Shown here: positions 35,148 through 44,349 of the stretch, one piece after another
How the letters are laid out: each line of letters opens with the position of its first letter
Numbering within the stretch: position 1 is the first letter of the stretch
DNA from: Bernardetia sp. MNP-M8
GTDB taxonomy: Bacteria > Bacteroidota > Bacteroidia > Cytophagales > Bernardetiaceae
Length of the DNA: 64,000 bases
Direction: 5' to 3'
Assembly: GCF_037126285.1 (NCBI RefSeq)
Contig: NZ_CP147012.1
Location: 2,936,001-3,000,000, forward strand
Program-made: the position numbers and the translations under genes
The notes under the pieces: model-generated
The model's input: the letters and a program-made list of their open reading frames with translations, nothing else
Told to the model about the DNA's origin: nothing
The model's database searches: none

Positions 35148-35429
35148 TTACACAAAAAAAGGAAGTAGCCAAACCACCAAAACAATAACAATTGAACCAA
35201 AAAAGCCAAAATAAGAAACATATTTCAAACTATCATCCAAACTCTTAAAGCCACTCAAACTAAGTCCAAGAGCAATCAATCCAGAAATAGTAAATAATAA
35301 AAGCACACGAGTATGATGAAGTGCATCACCAAATGCTGCCATGCTACTAGACACTTGTTTGAGTTGATAAAGAACATAAAACATAGAGATTACCAAACCA
35401 GCACTAATATAAGGAGAGTATCTTTTCAT
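35148..35429 (-). CDS. Small three-helix membrane protein, unknown function
   Basis: The start at 35429 (MKRYSPYISAGLV) gives 93 residues. Three hydrophobic helices are visible: about 8-22, 38-56 (TRVLLLFTISGLIALGLSL) and 70-92 (YFGFFGSIVIVLVVWLLPFF). No family recognised. An exact TATATTTG box lies about 37 nt upstream (35466-35473). It is separated from the coiled-coil membrane gene by about 150 bases with the heptanucleotide array. Confidence 0.65.
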   Translation of the reverse strand: MKRYSPYISAGLVISMFYVLYQLKQVSSSMAAFGDALHHTRVLLLFTISGLIALGLSLSGFKSLDDSLKYVSYFGFFGSIVIVLVVWLLPFFV

Positions 35430-35465
35430 TGGAGTAATTTTGCTCAATTTAATTATAAAATTACT

Positions 35466-35473
35466 CAAATATA
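35466..35473 (-). promoter_or_regulatory. Candidate -7 box for the small membrane gene
   Basis: TATATTTG on the minus strand is an exact match and would give a leader near 30 nt. No TTG at the right distance was seen. Confidence 0.35.
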
Positions 35474-35677
35474 AGGTTTTCTATCCATTTTATTGCGTTT
35501 TGTTTGTCTTTAAAAATTTGGATATTACTATTTAATAGTATTTTTTAGAAAATCAACTCGTAGTTCAGTTGTACTATTTTTTTTTAATAAACAAAAAAAG
35601 TCATGAAAATCTGAAAACTAAATCACAAAAAAATAAGAATACAGACAAATCAATTTTAGAAGTCCAAAAGAGTTATG

Positions 35678-35685
35678 TAATTTTG
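35678..35685 (+). promoter_or_regulatory. Candidate -7 box of der
   Basis: TAATTTTG is an exact TAnnTTTG match about 100 nt before the der ATG. The upstream element is TTTA rather than TTTG at about 20 nt, so support is moderate. Confidence 0.45.
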
Positions 35686-35786
35686 TAGATTAATAGAAAA
35701 AATGAACATCAAAGTTTGCTTTATAGGCAAAACTCAAGTGAAAATTCAGAAAAAACAGGAAATAGTATTTCCTCAAAAAATAAATT

Positions 35787-37094
35787 ATGTCAAATATTGT
35801 AGCTATTGTAGGACGACCAAATGTCGGTAAATCTACTCTTTTTAATCGTTTAGTTGAAGAACGCAAAGCTATTATGCACGATGATAGTGGTGTTACTAGA
35901 GATAGACATTACGGGCAAAGCGAATGGAACGGTAAATTTTTTACAGTCATCGATACAGGTGGTTATGTTGTCGGTTCAGAAGATGTGTTTGAAAAAGCAA
36001 TACGTGAACAAGTAGAAATTGCGATGGAAGAAGCCAGCGTAATTTTGTTTATGGTCGATACCCATGTCGGAATTAGTCCTCTTGATGAAGAATTTGTAAA
36101 AGTATTAAGACGCTCTAAAAAGCCTCTTTATTTAGTAGCCAATAAAGTAGAAAGTTTCGAACATAGAACAAGTGCATCCGAATTTTATAATTTAGGAATA
36201 GGCGAACTATATTGTGTTTCTTCTCAAACAGGAACAGGAACAGGCGATTTACTAGATGAAGTAGTCAAGAACTTTGAAGAAGTAGGAGAGGAAGATCCAA
36301 ATGCAGGGTTGCCAAAAATTGCTATTTTAGGTCGCCCAAATGTAGGTAAATCTTCATTTTTAAATATCCTTTTAGGAGAAGAGCGAACAATCGTTTCAGA
36401 TATTTCGGGAACAACTAGGGATTCGATTGATACACATTACAAAGCTTATGGAAAAGAATTTATCTTGACTGATACAGCAGGAATGCGTAGAAAAGCAAGA
36501 GTAAAAGAAAATATCGAATTTTATTCGGTAATGCGTTCCTTGAAGGCTTTAGATGATTGTGATGTTTGTATTATTATGATTGATGCAACTCAAAAACTAG
36601 AATCACAAGATTTGACATTGATACGCTTAGCTATTGATAGACATAAAGGAGTCGTTTTGATTGCCAACAAATGGGATTTGGTAGAAAAAGATTCCAAAAC
36701 AGCTCATGAATATACATTAGAAATGCAGCAAAGATTGGGTTCGGCTGCTTGGGTTCCAATTATTTTTACTTCTATGCTAACAAAACAACGAGTTTTTCAG
36801 AGTATAGAAAAAGCAATTGAAGTATATGAATCAAGAAGCACCAAAATTTCTACTTCAAAACTCAATAATGTATTATTGCCAGATATTAAAAGAACACCAC
36901 CACCTGTTCACCGTGGAAAAAATATCAATATAAAATATATTACACAACTTACAGGAAGTGCGCCTTTGTTTGCTTTCTTTACTAATTATCCTCAACATGT
37001 ACACGAGTCGTACAAGCGATTTTTAGAAAACAAAATTCGTGAACATTTCGGATTTGAAGGTGTGCCGATTCGTATTATTTTTAAGGAGAAATAG
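35787..37094 (+). CDS. der: Ribosome biogenesis GTPase Der (EngA)
   Basis: The 435-residue protein has the tandem G-domain layout unique to Der. Domain 1 starts IVAIVGRPNVGKSTLFNRL with DTGGY as G3; domain 2 (from about 175) starts IAILGRPNVGKSSFLN with DTAGM and a canonical NKWD. A KH-like domain (about 350-435) ends it. Der acts in 50S subunit maturation. One oddity is the G4 motif of domain 1, NKVES where NKxD is expected, so guanine recognition there may be altered. It is followed by a heptanucleotide repeat rather than by an operon partner. Confidence 0.97.
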   Translation: MSNIVAIVGRPNVGKSTLFNRLVEERKAIMHDDSGVTRDRHYGQSEWNGKFFTVIDTGGYVVGSEDVFEKAIREQVEIAMEEASVILFMVDTHVGISPLDEEFVKVLRRSKKPLYLVANKVESFEHRTSASEFYNLGIGELYCVSSQTGTGTGDLLDEVVKNFEEVGEEDPNAGLPKIAILGRPNVGKSSFLNILLGEERTIVSDISGTTRDSIDTHYKAYGKEFILTDTAGMRRKARVKENIEFYSVMRSLKALDDCDVCIIMIDATQKLESQDLTLIRLAIDRHKGVVLIANKWDLVEKDSKTAHEYTLEMQQRLGSAAWVPIIFTSMLTKQRVFQSIEKAIEVYESRSTKISTSKLNNVLLPDIKRTPPPVHRGKNINIKYITQLTGSAPLFAFFTNYPQHVHESYKRFLENKIREHFGFEGVPIRIIFKEK

Positions 37095-37100
37095 TATTAG

Positions 37101-37146
37101 AATTACGAATTACGAATTACGAATTACGAATTACGAATTACGAATT
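37101..37146. repeat. AATTACG heptanucleotide tandem repeat (6.6 copies)
   Basis: Six perfect copies of AATTACG plus AATT follow the der stop codon by six bases. The same unit occurs in two copies at 8720. Perfect copies suggest ongoing slippage. Confidence 0.95.
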
Positions 37147-37271
37147 TTATTTTTTTGATACTGGTTTTGAATTCTGATTTTATTATCCTGTATTTATCAT
37201 ATCAATCATAAAAATCACTTGCAAATCCTATCTACAAGTTATTTAGAATTTTAAAAACATAAACCAAACAC

Positions 37272-38840
37272 ATGAGCCAACAAAACCCATATAACGGACA
37301 AACTCCAAACGAAGTCTTAGACCGAAAAAATGCAGAAGCAATGCTCGGTGGTGGACAAAATCGTATTGATGCACAACACAAACGAGGAAAACTTACTGCA
37401 AGAGAACGCATAGAATTACTCTTAGATGAAGGTTCTTTTGAAGAAATTGGACGTTTTGTAATGCACAGAGCTAAAGATTTTGGACTAGACAAAGAACATT
37501 ATTTAGGTGATAGTGTCGTCACTGGTTATGGAACTGTAAGTGGTCGTTTGATTTATGTGTTTTCACAAGATTTTACTGTTTTTGGTGGTTCGCTTTCAGA
37601 AGTACATGCTGAAAAGGTCTGTAAACTAATGGATTTGGCAATGAAAAATGGTGCGCCTATTATTGGTCTTAATGATTCGGGTGGTGCAAGAATTCAAGAA
37701 GGTGTCGTTTCTTTAGCTGGTTATGCAGATATTTTTTATAGAAATACAAGAGCATCAGGCGTAATTCCTCAACTTTCTGCCATTATGGGACCTTGTGCTG
37801 GTGGGGCTGTTTATTCTCCTGCTATTACAGATTTTATTATGATGGTCGAAAATACTTCATATATGTTTGTAACAGGACCAAATGTTGTCAAAACGGTTAC
37901 ACACGAAGAAGTTACAGCCGAAGAATTGGGAGGAGCAAGTACGCACAGTACGAAAAGTGGTGTAGCTCATTTTTCTTGTGCCAATGAAGTGCAGTGTATC
38001 GAAGATTTGAAAAAACTTATCTCTTACATTCCTCAAAACTGTGAAGAAATTGCGCCAGTTTATCCTTATGAAGCAAAAGATGACGAACTTCGTCCAGTTT
38101 TGAATACTATTGTTCCAGAAGATGCCAATAAACCGTATGATATGCGTGAAGTTATTGAAGGAACAATCGATGAAGATAGCTTTTTAGAAGTGCATAAAAA
38201 TTATGCTGAAAATATCTTAGTTGGTTTTGGTAGAATTGGTGGACGTAGTATCGGAATTGTAGGAAACCAACCTTCAAATTTAGCTGGTTGTTTGACGATT
38301 GACGCAAGTAAAAAAGCAGCTCGTTTTGTTCGTTTTTGTGATGCTTTTAATATTCCATTGCTTGTTTTTGTAGATGTACCTGGGTTTTTACCTGGAACTG
38401 ATCAAGAATGGAATGGTGTAATTAATGACGGTGCAAAACTCTTGTATGCTTTTAGTGAAGCAACTGTTCCACGTATTACGGTCATTACTCGCAAGGCTTA
38501 CGGAGGTGCGTATGATGTAATGAACTCAAAACATATTGGCGCAGATATGAATTATGCTTATCCAAATGCAGAGATTGCTGTAATGGGAGCAAAAGGAGCA
38601 GCCGAAATTATCTTCAAAAACGAAATTAAAGCCTCTGAGAACCCTGCTGAAAAGCTAAAAGAAAAAGAAGACGAGTACAACCGAAAATTTGCTAATCCGT
38701 ATCGTGCAGCGCATAGAGGTTATATCGATGAAGTGATTTTGCCAGAACAAACACGTCAAAAATTACTTCGTGCCTTCAAAATGCTAGAAAATAAAGTAGA
38801 TTCTTTGCCAAGGAAAAAGCATGGTAATTTGCCTTTGTAA
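37272..38840 (+). CDS. Acyl-CoA carboxylase, carboxyltransferase (beta) subunit
   Basis: The 522-residue protein has the two crotonase-like lobes of biotin-dependent acyl-CoA carboxyltransferases. Lobe N contains [53 protein letters not shown] and the oxyanion [12 protein letters not shown]. Lobe C contains ADPF-type [18 protein letters not shown], then [18 protein letters not shown]. It is most like propionyl-CoA carboxylase beta or MmdA subunits; the exact acyl-CoA cannot be fixed from sequence. The biotin carboxylase and carrier subunits are not in the window. A strong terminator follows, so it is a single-gene unit. Confidence 0.94.
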   Translation: MSQQNPYNGQTPNEVLDRKNAEAMLGGGQNRIDAQHKRGKLTARERIELLLDEGSFEEIGRFVMHRAKDFGLDKEHYLGDSVVTGYGTVSGRLIYVFSQDFTVFGGSLSEVHAEKVCKLMDLAMKNGAPIIGLNDSGGARIQEGVVSLAGYADIFYRNTRASGVIPQLSAIMGPCAGGAVYSPAITDFIMMVENTSYMFVTGPNVVKTVTHEEVTAEELGGASTHSTKSGVAHFSCANEVQCIEDLKKLISYIPQNCEEIAPVYPYEAKDDELRPVLNTIVPEDANKPYDMREVIEGTIDEDSFLEVHKNYAENILVGFGRIGGRSIGIVGNQPSNLAGCLTIDASKKAARFVRFCDAFNIPLLVFVDVPGFLPGTDQEWNGVINDGAKLLYAFSEATVPRITVITRKAYGGAYDVMNSKHIGADMNYAYPNAEIAVMGAKGAAEIIFKNEIKASENPAEKLKEKEDEYNRKFANPYRAAHRGYIDEVILPEQTRQKLLRAFKMLENKVDSLPRKKHGNLPL

Positions 38841-38868
38841 GAGTTTTATGACTTCATGAAATTTATGT

Positions 38869-38903
38869 AAAAACTTAACAATCTATTTTGTTAAGTTTTT
38901 TTT
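38869..38903 (+). terminator. Terminator of the acyl-CoA carboxylase gene
   Basis: A perfect 12-bp stem, AAAAACTTAACA / TGTTAAGTTTTT, with an 8-nt loop is followed by more T residues. It lies 29 nt after the stop codon. Confidence 0.85.
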
Positions 38904-38978
38904 GTGTAAAATATATCCTAATTTAAAGCCTTTTAAAAGACATAAAGAATAATTTAGAGTAAGTTCATACAACCATCA

Positions 38979-39950
38979 ATGATATTTATAAAAATGCCTC
39001 AACTCCACAATAAAAGTTCTCACCAACTAAAAGAAATAGAAGATAATTCTATTGATGCTCTAATTACTGACCCTCCGTATGGTATTTCTTATCAAAAAAA
39101 TGATTGGGATAAGAGTTTACCAAACAAAAAAGTATGGAAAAATAGCTTTAAAAAGATGAAATTTGGCAGTTTCGGGTTAGTTTTTAGTTCGGTTCGGCTT
39201 ATGCACAGACTTATGGTAGATTTGGAAGATAGTGGTTTTTTGATAAAAGATGTTTTATTTTGGTCGTATCTCAATGGAATGCCAAAAAGTAGAAATGTCG
39301 GACTTTCAATAGATAAAGAATTAGGAGTAGAAAGTAAAAAAGTAGGAGAGTATAAATATGTACAAGGTTATAAAAAAGAAGGTGCAGAAAGTTATAAAAC
39401 AGATAAAAATCACAAATTATCCCCAAACTCTGAAATAGGAAAAAAATATGATGGAACTGGCTTAGGACTCAAACCTGCCTATGAACCTATTATTTTGATT
39501 CAAAAACCAATTGAAGAAGGATTAAAAGTAGCTCAAAATGTTATAAAATACGGAACAGGAGCTTTAAACTTTGAAGAAACTAGAATTCCATATCAAAAAA
39601 ATGAAGGCAAAGTAGGACATAATCCTCATGAAAAAGGAAGAGTACCTGCAAATATTATCCGAACAGATGCTTTTGAAGATGGATATGATAAGTTTTTTTT
39701 AGTACCTAAAGTAAGACAAAAGAAAGATGATTTTAATTCTCACCCTACTTTGAAACCTGTCGAACTGATGCAACATCTAGTAAAACTAATAACATTTGAA
39801 AACCAAATTGTTTTAGACCCTTTTATGGGAAGTGGCTCTACTGGGGTAGCTTGCAAAGAGTTGAACAGAGAGTTTGTAGGTTATGAATTGGATAAAGGTT
39901 ATTTCAAAATAGCAAAGAAAAGAATAGATGAGAGTTTAAAAAACAAATGA
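38979..39950 (+). CDS. Orphan site-specific DNA methyltransferase (N4/N6 type)
   Basis: The 323-residue protein has the amino-methyltransferase catalytic motif DPPY at residues 31-34 and the S-adenosylmethionine motif DPFMGSGSTG at about 280-289. This order (motif IV before motif I) is that of beta-class methyltransferases. Between them lie the family-like GLKPAYEPIILIQKP and HPTLKPVELMQHLVKL. No restriction endonuclease or specificity subunit is adjacent, so it is an orphan enzyme, perhaps regulatory or a phage/plasmid relic. The target sequence is unknown. The start may instead be the ATG of MPQLHN at 38994. Confidence 0.88.
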   Translation: MIFIKMPQLHNKSSHQLKEIEDNSIDALITDPPYGISYQKNDWDKSLPNKKVWKNSFKKMKFGSFGLVFSSVRLMHRLMVDLEDSGFLIKDVLFWSYLNGMPKSRNVGLSIDKELGVESKKVGEYKYVQGYKKEGAESYKTDKNHKLSPNSEIGKKYDGTGLGLKPAYEPIILIQKPIEEGLKVAQNVIKYGTGALNFEETRIPYQKNEGKVGHNPHEKGRVPANIIRTDAFEDGYDKFFLVPKVRQKKDDFNSHPTLKPVELMQHLVKLITFENQIVLDPFMGSGSTGVACKELNREFVGYELDKGYFKIAKKRIDESLKNK

Positions 39951-40073
39951 TTCTATGTAATTTTAATTATGCTAACACCTTTATTATTTTGTTCCAATAG
40001 ATGATGCAATATCTTAATAATAAAAAAAGCCTAATTTTTTCCAATTACCAAAAATATTCCATACATTTAAGAT

Positions 40074-40526
40074 ATGAAAATCAAAATAGTTACATATCTT
40101 TTTTTGTTTTTATTTCCTGTTCTAATTTCTTCCTGCTCTACTCAATCTACCTATTGCAATGAGCGTTTTGAGTATTGTTTGGACTACCCTGCTGTTTTTG
40201 AACCCTTTGGAAGTTCGAAGAGTAACGATGGACAAATTTTTTACATCGATGGTGGCAAAATAGAACTCCTAGTATGGGGAAGTGTAAATGGGCAAAACAG
40301 AACTTTAGAGCAAGAAAAACAATATATTTCTCAAAATAGAAAAGTAGAGTATCAAACCATTAATTCTAATTTTTTTGTGATTTCTGGATTTGAGAATGGT
40401 AAAGTATATTATTTGCGAACTGAAAAAACAGGTACTGGCTTTCGGTCTTTTGAAATTCGTTATCCAAAAGAAGAGAAAGAAACGTATGATAAATTTGTAG
40501 AAAAAATTAGTTTTCAAGAAAAATAA
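40074..40526 (+). CDS. Lipoprotein of unknown function
   Basis: The 150-residue protein has a lipoprotein signal peptide with lipobox ISSC (Cys21). The mature part is a small beta-rich domain with two early cysteines (YCNERFEYCLDYP) and a C-terminal SFEIRYPKEEKETYDKFVEKI. The pattern resembles short lipoproteins or PsbP-like modules seen in many bacteria, but I do not recognise a defined family. It lies 76 nt before comEC on the same strand and may be co-transcribed with it. Confidence 0.72.
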   Translation: MKIKIVTYLFLFLFPVLISSCSTQSTYCNERFEYCLDYPAVFEPFGSSKSNDGQIFYIDGGKIELLVWGSVNGQNRTLEQEKQYISQNRKVEYQTINSNFFVISGFENGKVYYLRTEKTGTGFRSFEIRYPKEEKETYDKFVEKISFQEK

Positions 40527-40602
40527 AAAATCGTGTGACTGCAACGTCTCAACGATGATCAAAATTTAAAATAATCCTAAATCTATAAACCAACTAATTC
40601 CT

Positions 40603-42825
40603 ATGAGCCCAAGAGATAAACCTCTTTTTCGTTGGGATTCGTATCCACTTGTACGTCCTGTTTTGGCATTGATTATTGGTATTTTGGTAGGAGAATATTC
40701 TCAAATTGGGTTAGCATTTTCATTAGGAATTTTTACTGCTTTTGTAGTCGCTTATTTTGGACTTCATTTTTTTGTAAAAGCAACTTCAAAAACTCGTTTT
40801 TCTTGGCTTCATTTACTAACTTTAGTAGGTGTTTTTGTAGGGCTTGGAATGAGTTTAGTAGCTAATATAAATCCAAAAGAACGTCCTTTACATATCAAAA
40901 ATATTTCTCAAAACAATCAAAATACAGTTTTAGCATATCAAGGAAAAGTTGTTTCAGAGATTCAAGAGCGTGAAAAATCATATAAATTTGAGTTTGAAAT
41001 AGAAAAAATTCGCACTGAAAAAGCGTGGCAGCTTGCAGAAGGAAAAGTTTTGGTGTATCTGAAAAAGAATCAGTTTCTAAATGACACAAATTTTGCAAAC
41101 CATGTAGATAAAACGTATAATTTTGGAGATGAACTATTGATAAAAGGGTTTCCTATTCTGACAAATCCACCAGAAAATCCATCGTCATTTGATTATCAAA
41201 AATATTTAAAGTACCATTATATTTGGCATCAAGATTTTATCAATTCGTATGAAATTGTCTTAGTAAACAATCAAAATAATTCTGAAACTCAAAGTAACTT
41301 AACTCTTTTACAACAGTTTCGTAAAAAAGCGATTGATTTTCGTATGTATTCGGATAGTGTTTTGAAAAAAATGATACCTTCAAAGCAAAGTTATGGAGTA
41401 GCAAGTGCTCTGTTTTTAGGAATTAGAGATGGAATTGATAATGAAGTACAAAATGCTTATCGTTCTGCTGGAGCAACTCACGTTTTAGCTGTTTCTGGTC
41501 TGCATGTAGGTATTTTGAGTGCTATGATTGCCTTTTTACTAGGGTTTTTGAGAAAGCATAATAAACTTAAATATCTATATTTATTTTTTGTTTTAGGTGT
41601 TCTGTTTAGTTATTCTTTTCTTACTGGACTTTCACCTTCTGTGCTTCGTGCGTCAGTAATGTTTGCTATTATTCAAATCGGACTTACTTTTAGTAGACGT
41701 ACAAATATTTATAATAATTTAGCTTTTTCTGCTTTTTTATTGCTTATTTTTAGTCCTTATATGATTTTTGAAGTAGGCTTTCAACTTTCTTATTTGGCTG
41801 TTTTAGGAATTGTACTTATCCAACCTAAAATAGTCAGAGTTTGGAAACCTTCTAGCTGGTTTATTAAAAAAGGATGGGAGTTGCTGACAGTTTCTTTAGC
41901 TGCCCAACTTATTACTTTCCCCATTTGTCTATATTATTTCCATCAATTTCCTTCTTATTTTTGGTTGTCTGGTTTTGTAGTAATTCCTGCTGCTATGGTT
42001 ATTTTGGGGTTTGCAATAGCTATAATTTTGTTTAGTTTTTTCAGTATGACAGTAAGCTCTTTTCTAGGAATGATTTTATCTTGGATTATATATGCTGTCA
42101 ATTATTTAGTTTTTGGAATAGAAAAATTACCCTTTTCAGTTTTAGAAAATATCAGGATTAGTTTTATGGAAAGTATGCTTTTGTATGCCTTAATGATAAC
42201 TGTGTATTGTTTTTTTGTTTTACCAAGAAGGATTTTCTTTTACTTCTCTTTGCTGTGTAGTCTGTTGTTTTGTGGAATAAATTTATACAAAAATATAGAT
42301 GCAGAAAATCAAAAACGATTGGTTTTTTATCAGATAAGAAAAGGTTTTTCTTTGTCTTTACAAGAAGGAAGGAGAAGTGTTACACTTTTAGATTCGGCTA
42401 GTTTTTACAATGAAGAAGCTCAAAGTTATTGGCTTACTGGAGATTTACTTTCAAATGGAAAAACTGAAAATAAACGTATCAATTTGGATTCAATTTATAC
42501 TGAAGAACCAAATACTGAAATAGTACAAATCCGTGATTGGAATGGAGGAAAAATTATCCTTTGGAATAATAAAACTATTCTATTATGGAATAAAAGGCTA
42601 GAAAAAGATACTAAATTTCTGCCAAAATTAGATAATATTGAAATAGTTTGGATAAGTAATAATCCAATTTATACACTGGCAGACCTCAAAGATATCAAAA
42701 CGAAATATATAGTTTTTGATGATACAAATTACAGTTCAAGAATAAAACTACTTTCTAATGAAGCAAAAGTCAATAAAATTCCGACTGTAATTTTGAAAAA
42801 TGGTGCTTTTCAGAAAGAGTATTAA
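40603..42825 (+). CDS. comEC: ComEC/Rec2-type DNA uptake channel
   Basis: A 740-residue membrane protein. After N-terminal helices (about 17-85) comes the periplasmic DUF4131 domain (about 90-220), with NPPENPSSFDYQKYLKYHYIWHQ. The competence domain (about 235-500) shows GATHVLAVSGLHVGILSAMI and LTGLSPSVLRASVMFAI. The last 170 residues take the place of the metallo-beta-lactamase domain but show no HxHxDH metal motif, as is common in Bacteroidota homologues. ComEC carries single-stranded DNA across the inner membrane during transformation. No other competence gene is nearby. Confidence 0.9.
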   Translation: MSPRDKPLFRWDSYPLVRPVLALIIGILVGEYSQIGLAFSLGIFTAFVVAYFGLHFFVKATSKTRFSWLHLLTLVGVFVGLGMSLVANINPKERPLHIKNISQNNQNTVLAYQGKVVSEIQEREKSYKFEFEIEKIRTEKAWQLAEGKVLVYLKKNQFLNDTNFANHVDKTYNFGDELLIKGFPILTNPPENPSSFDYQKYLKYHYIWHQDFINSYEIVLVNNQNNSETQSNLTLLQQFRKKAIDFRMYSDSVLKKMIPSKQSYGVASALFLGIRDGIDNEVQNAYRSAGATHVLAVSGLHVGILSAMIAFLLGFLRKHNKLKYLYLFFVLGVLFSYSFLTGLSPSVLRASVMFAIIQIGLTFSRRTNIYNNLAFSAFLLLIFSPYMIFEVGFQLSYLAVLGIVLIQPKIVRVWKPSSWFIKKGWELLTVSLAAQLITFPICLYYFHQFPSYFWLSGFVVIPAAMVILGFAIAIILFSFFSMTVSSFLGMILSWIIYAVNYLVFGIEKLPFSVLENIRISFMESMLLYALMITVYCFFVLPRRIFFYFSLLCSLLFCGINLYKNIDAENQKRLVFYQIRKGFSLSLQEGRRSVTLLDSASFYNEEAQSYWLTGDLLSNGKTENKRINLDSIYTEEPNTEIVQIRDWNGGKIILWNNKTILLWNKRLEKDTKFLPKLDNIEIVWISNNPIYTLADLKDIKTKYIVFDDTNYSSRIKLLSNEAKVNKIPTVILKNGAFQKEY

Positions 42826-42898
42826 ATTTTAACCATCGTTACTCTAACCGTAAACGAGGCTTTGACACCTAAACGACAGCTTCACATCTCATTTAGAG

Positions 42899-43648
42899 TT
42901 ATTTACGAACATATTTCTTAAAAAAACTATTAATCTTCATTTGAAGGACACCAAAAAAAGCCTCTTTAAATATCCCTGAAGACATTTTTGAAGTTCCTTT
43001 GGTTCGGTCTGTAAAAATAATAGGAACTTCTCCCACTCTAAAACTGTATTTCCAAGCAGTAAATTTCATTTCTATCTGAAAAGCATAACCGACAAATTTT
43101 ATGGTATCCAAATTTATGGTTTCCAAAACCTCTCTACGATAACATTTGAAACCTGCCGTCGCATCATGAATCGGCATTCCTGTAACTATTCTGACATAAA
43201 TACTGGCAAAATAAGACATCAAAACTCTGCTCATAGGCCAGTTTACTACATTTACACCTTGCACATAACGAGAACCAATCGCTACATCATTTCTAATTCC
43301 TTCTTCATTTTCAGTTGCACAAGAAGTATAAAGACGAATCAAGTCCTTTGGGTTATGAGAAAAATCAGCATCCATCTCAAAAATAAACTGATATTCATTT
43401 TTTAAAGCCCATTTGAAGCCATGAATATAAGCTGTTCCTAAGCCTAGTTTTCCTTTTCGCTCTTCAATATGAAGAGAATTAATAAATTCTTTTTGAAGTT
43501 CTTTAACTTTCAAAGCTGTTCCATCTGGCGAGCCGTCGTCAATAATGAGGACGTGAAATGGAAGTTCCAACGAAAATACAGCACGAATAATAGCTTCGAT
43601 GTTTTCGATTTCGTTGTAGGTCGGTATAATTACAATGCGTTCTTTCAC
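42899..43648 (-). CDS. Polyprenol monophosphomannose synthase (DPM1-like GT2)
   Basis: The gene starts with GTG at 43648; no ATG lies between it and the upstream stop, and the family's IPTYNE motif begins only eight residues in. The 249-residue enzyme is GT-A, family 2, with IIPTYNEIENIEAII, DDGSPDGTA, the catalytic FEMDADFSHNP (DxD) and a conserved VNWPMSR region. It has no C-terminal membrane helices, as in bacterial DPM1 forms. It transfers mannose from GDP-mannose to polyprenyl phosphate, giving a donor for GT-C enzymes. A strong promoter overlaps its start, suggesting a leaderless mRNA. Confidence 0.92.
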   Translation of the reverse strand: MKERIVIIPTYNEIENIEAIIRAVFSLELPFHVLIIDDGSPDGTALKVKELQKEFINSLHIEERKGKLGLGTAYIHGFKWALKNEYQFIFEMDADFSHNPKDLIRLYTSCATENEEGIRNDVAIGSRYVQGVNVVNWPMSRVLMSYFASIYVRIVTGMPIHDATAGFKCYRREVLETINLDTIKFVGYAFQIEMKFTAWKYSFRVGEVPIIFTDRTKGTSKMSSGIFKEAFFGVLQMKINSFFKKYVRK

Positions 43649-43652
43649 AGTC

Positions 43653-43682
43653 CAAAAATACGTACAATTATTTTACTCGCAA
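43653..43682 (-). promoter_or_regulatory. Promoter overlapping the mannose synthase start codon
   Basis: On the minus strand, TTG, a 19-nt spacer and TATTTTTG, all consensus. Only four bases separate the -7 box from the GTG start codon, so the predicted transcript begins at or next to the start codon. Confidence 0.6.
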
Positions 43683-43709
43683 TAGAGCATAGATAAATTT
43701 TGAGAAGTT

Positions 43710-43937
43710 TTAGGAATTTAGAGAGTCATTTTGTGAAATTTCTCTCTCTTTATATCTTATTACCCCTTTTGGTAAATTATCTAATAATTTTTCGGCTGCT
43801 AATTCATCTCTTTTTTGTTGTCGTTTTTCTATATAATTTTTGAAAAGCCAAAATTTACTCCAATCTTGCATCATGGAAAGCAAAATAAGGAGAGAACTAA
43901 ACAAAGTAACTTCCCAAATAAAAACGATTGTGTTCAT
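43710..43937 (-). CDS. Small membrane-anchored protein, unknown function
   Basis: A 75-residue protein with one N-terminal hydrophobic helix (about 4-23, IVFIWEVTLFSSLLILLSMM) and a basic cytoplasmic tail (YIEKRQQKRDELAAEKLL). No family recognised. It lies about 60 nt upstream of the mannose synthase on the same strand, but that gene seems to have its own promoter. Confidence 0.55.
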   Translation of the reverse strand: MNTIVFIWEVTLFSSLLILLSMMQDWSKFWLFKNYIEKRQQKRDELAAEKLLDNLPKGVIRYKEREISQNDSLNS

Positions 43938-44022
43938 GATGATTGTGAATAGACTTGATAATGTGTAAAATTTTCTCTTAGATTGTTTCTTAATTTACAA
44001 AAAAATGTACTGATAAAAAATT

Positions 44023-44295
44023 ATGATTAATAACTTCTCTGATTCAAGTAAAGAAAATCTACCTTCTTATACCAAGTCTCAACTTGCTTTACGAAATGGA
44101 CAAGATCGTCCTGAGATTTGGTGTGCTTACAAGAACTTGATTTATGATGTTTCTGACTCTAGACTTTGGGTAAAAGGAAAGCATTATCAGCATTGGGCAG
44201 GACAAGACCTCACATCAGAACTTCAAAATGATGCTCCTCACAATGAAAATGTTTTTGATAAATTTGAAGTAGTAGGAATATTGAGAGTAATTTGA
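44023..44295 (+). CDS. Cytochrome b5-like heme/steroid-binding protein
   Basis: The 90-residue protein is a single cytochrome b5-like domain: LALRNGQDRPEIWCAYKNLIYDVS, then SRLWVKGKHYQHWAGQDLT and APHNENVFDKFEVVG. The two candidate heme ligands are His57 (in HYQHWAG) and His73 (in DAPH). It matches the short, soluble bacterial form often annotated as cytochrome b5 domain protein. It may carry electrons or bind a small hydrophobic ligand. No partner reductase is adjacent. Confidence 0.85.
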   Translation: MINNFSDSSKENLPSYTKSQLALRNGQDRPEIWCAYKNLIYDVSDSRLWVKGKHYQHWAGQDLTSELQNDAPHNENVFDKFEVVGILRVI

Positions 44296-44349
44296 TAAAT
44301 AAGGGGAATTTATTAATTAAAAGATACTCTCAATACGATTCAAAATATA

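Larger units (their letters stand above)
35430..35786. other. Divergent intergenic region upstream of der
   Basis: 357 bases between divergent genes. They hold -7 boxes for both directions (35466 minus and 35678 plus) and otherwise featureless AT-rich DNA. Confidence 0.55.

Noticed and set aside
43710-43937. Small membrane gene as first gene of an operon with the mannose synthase
   Set aside because: A full consensus promoter lies between them, directly at the mannose synthase start, so separate transcription is more likely.
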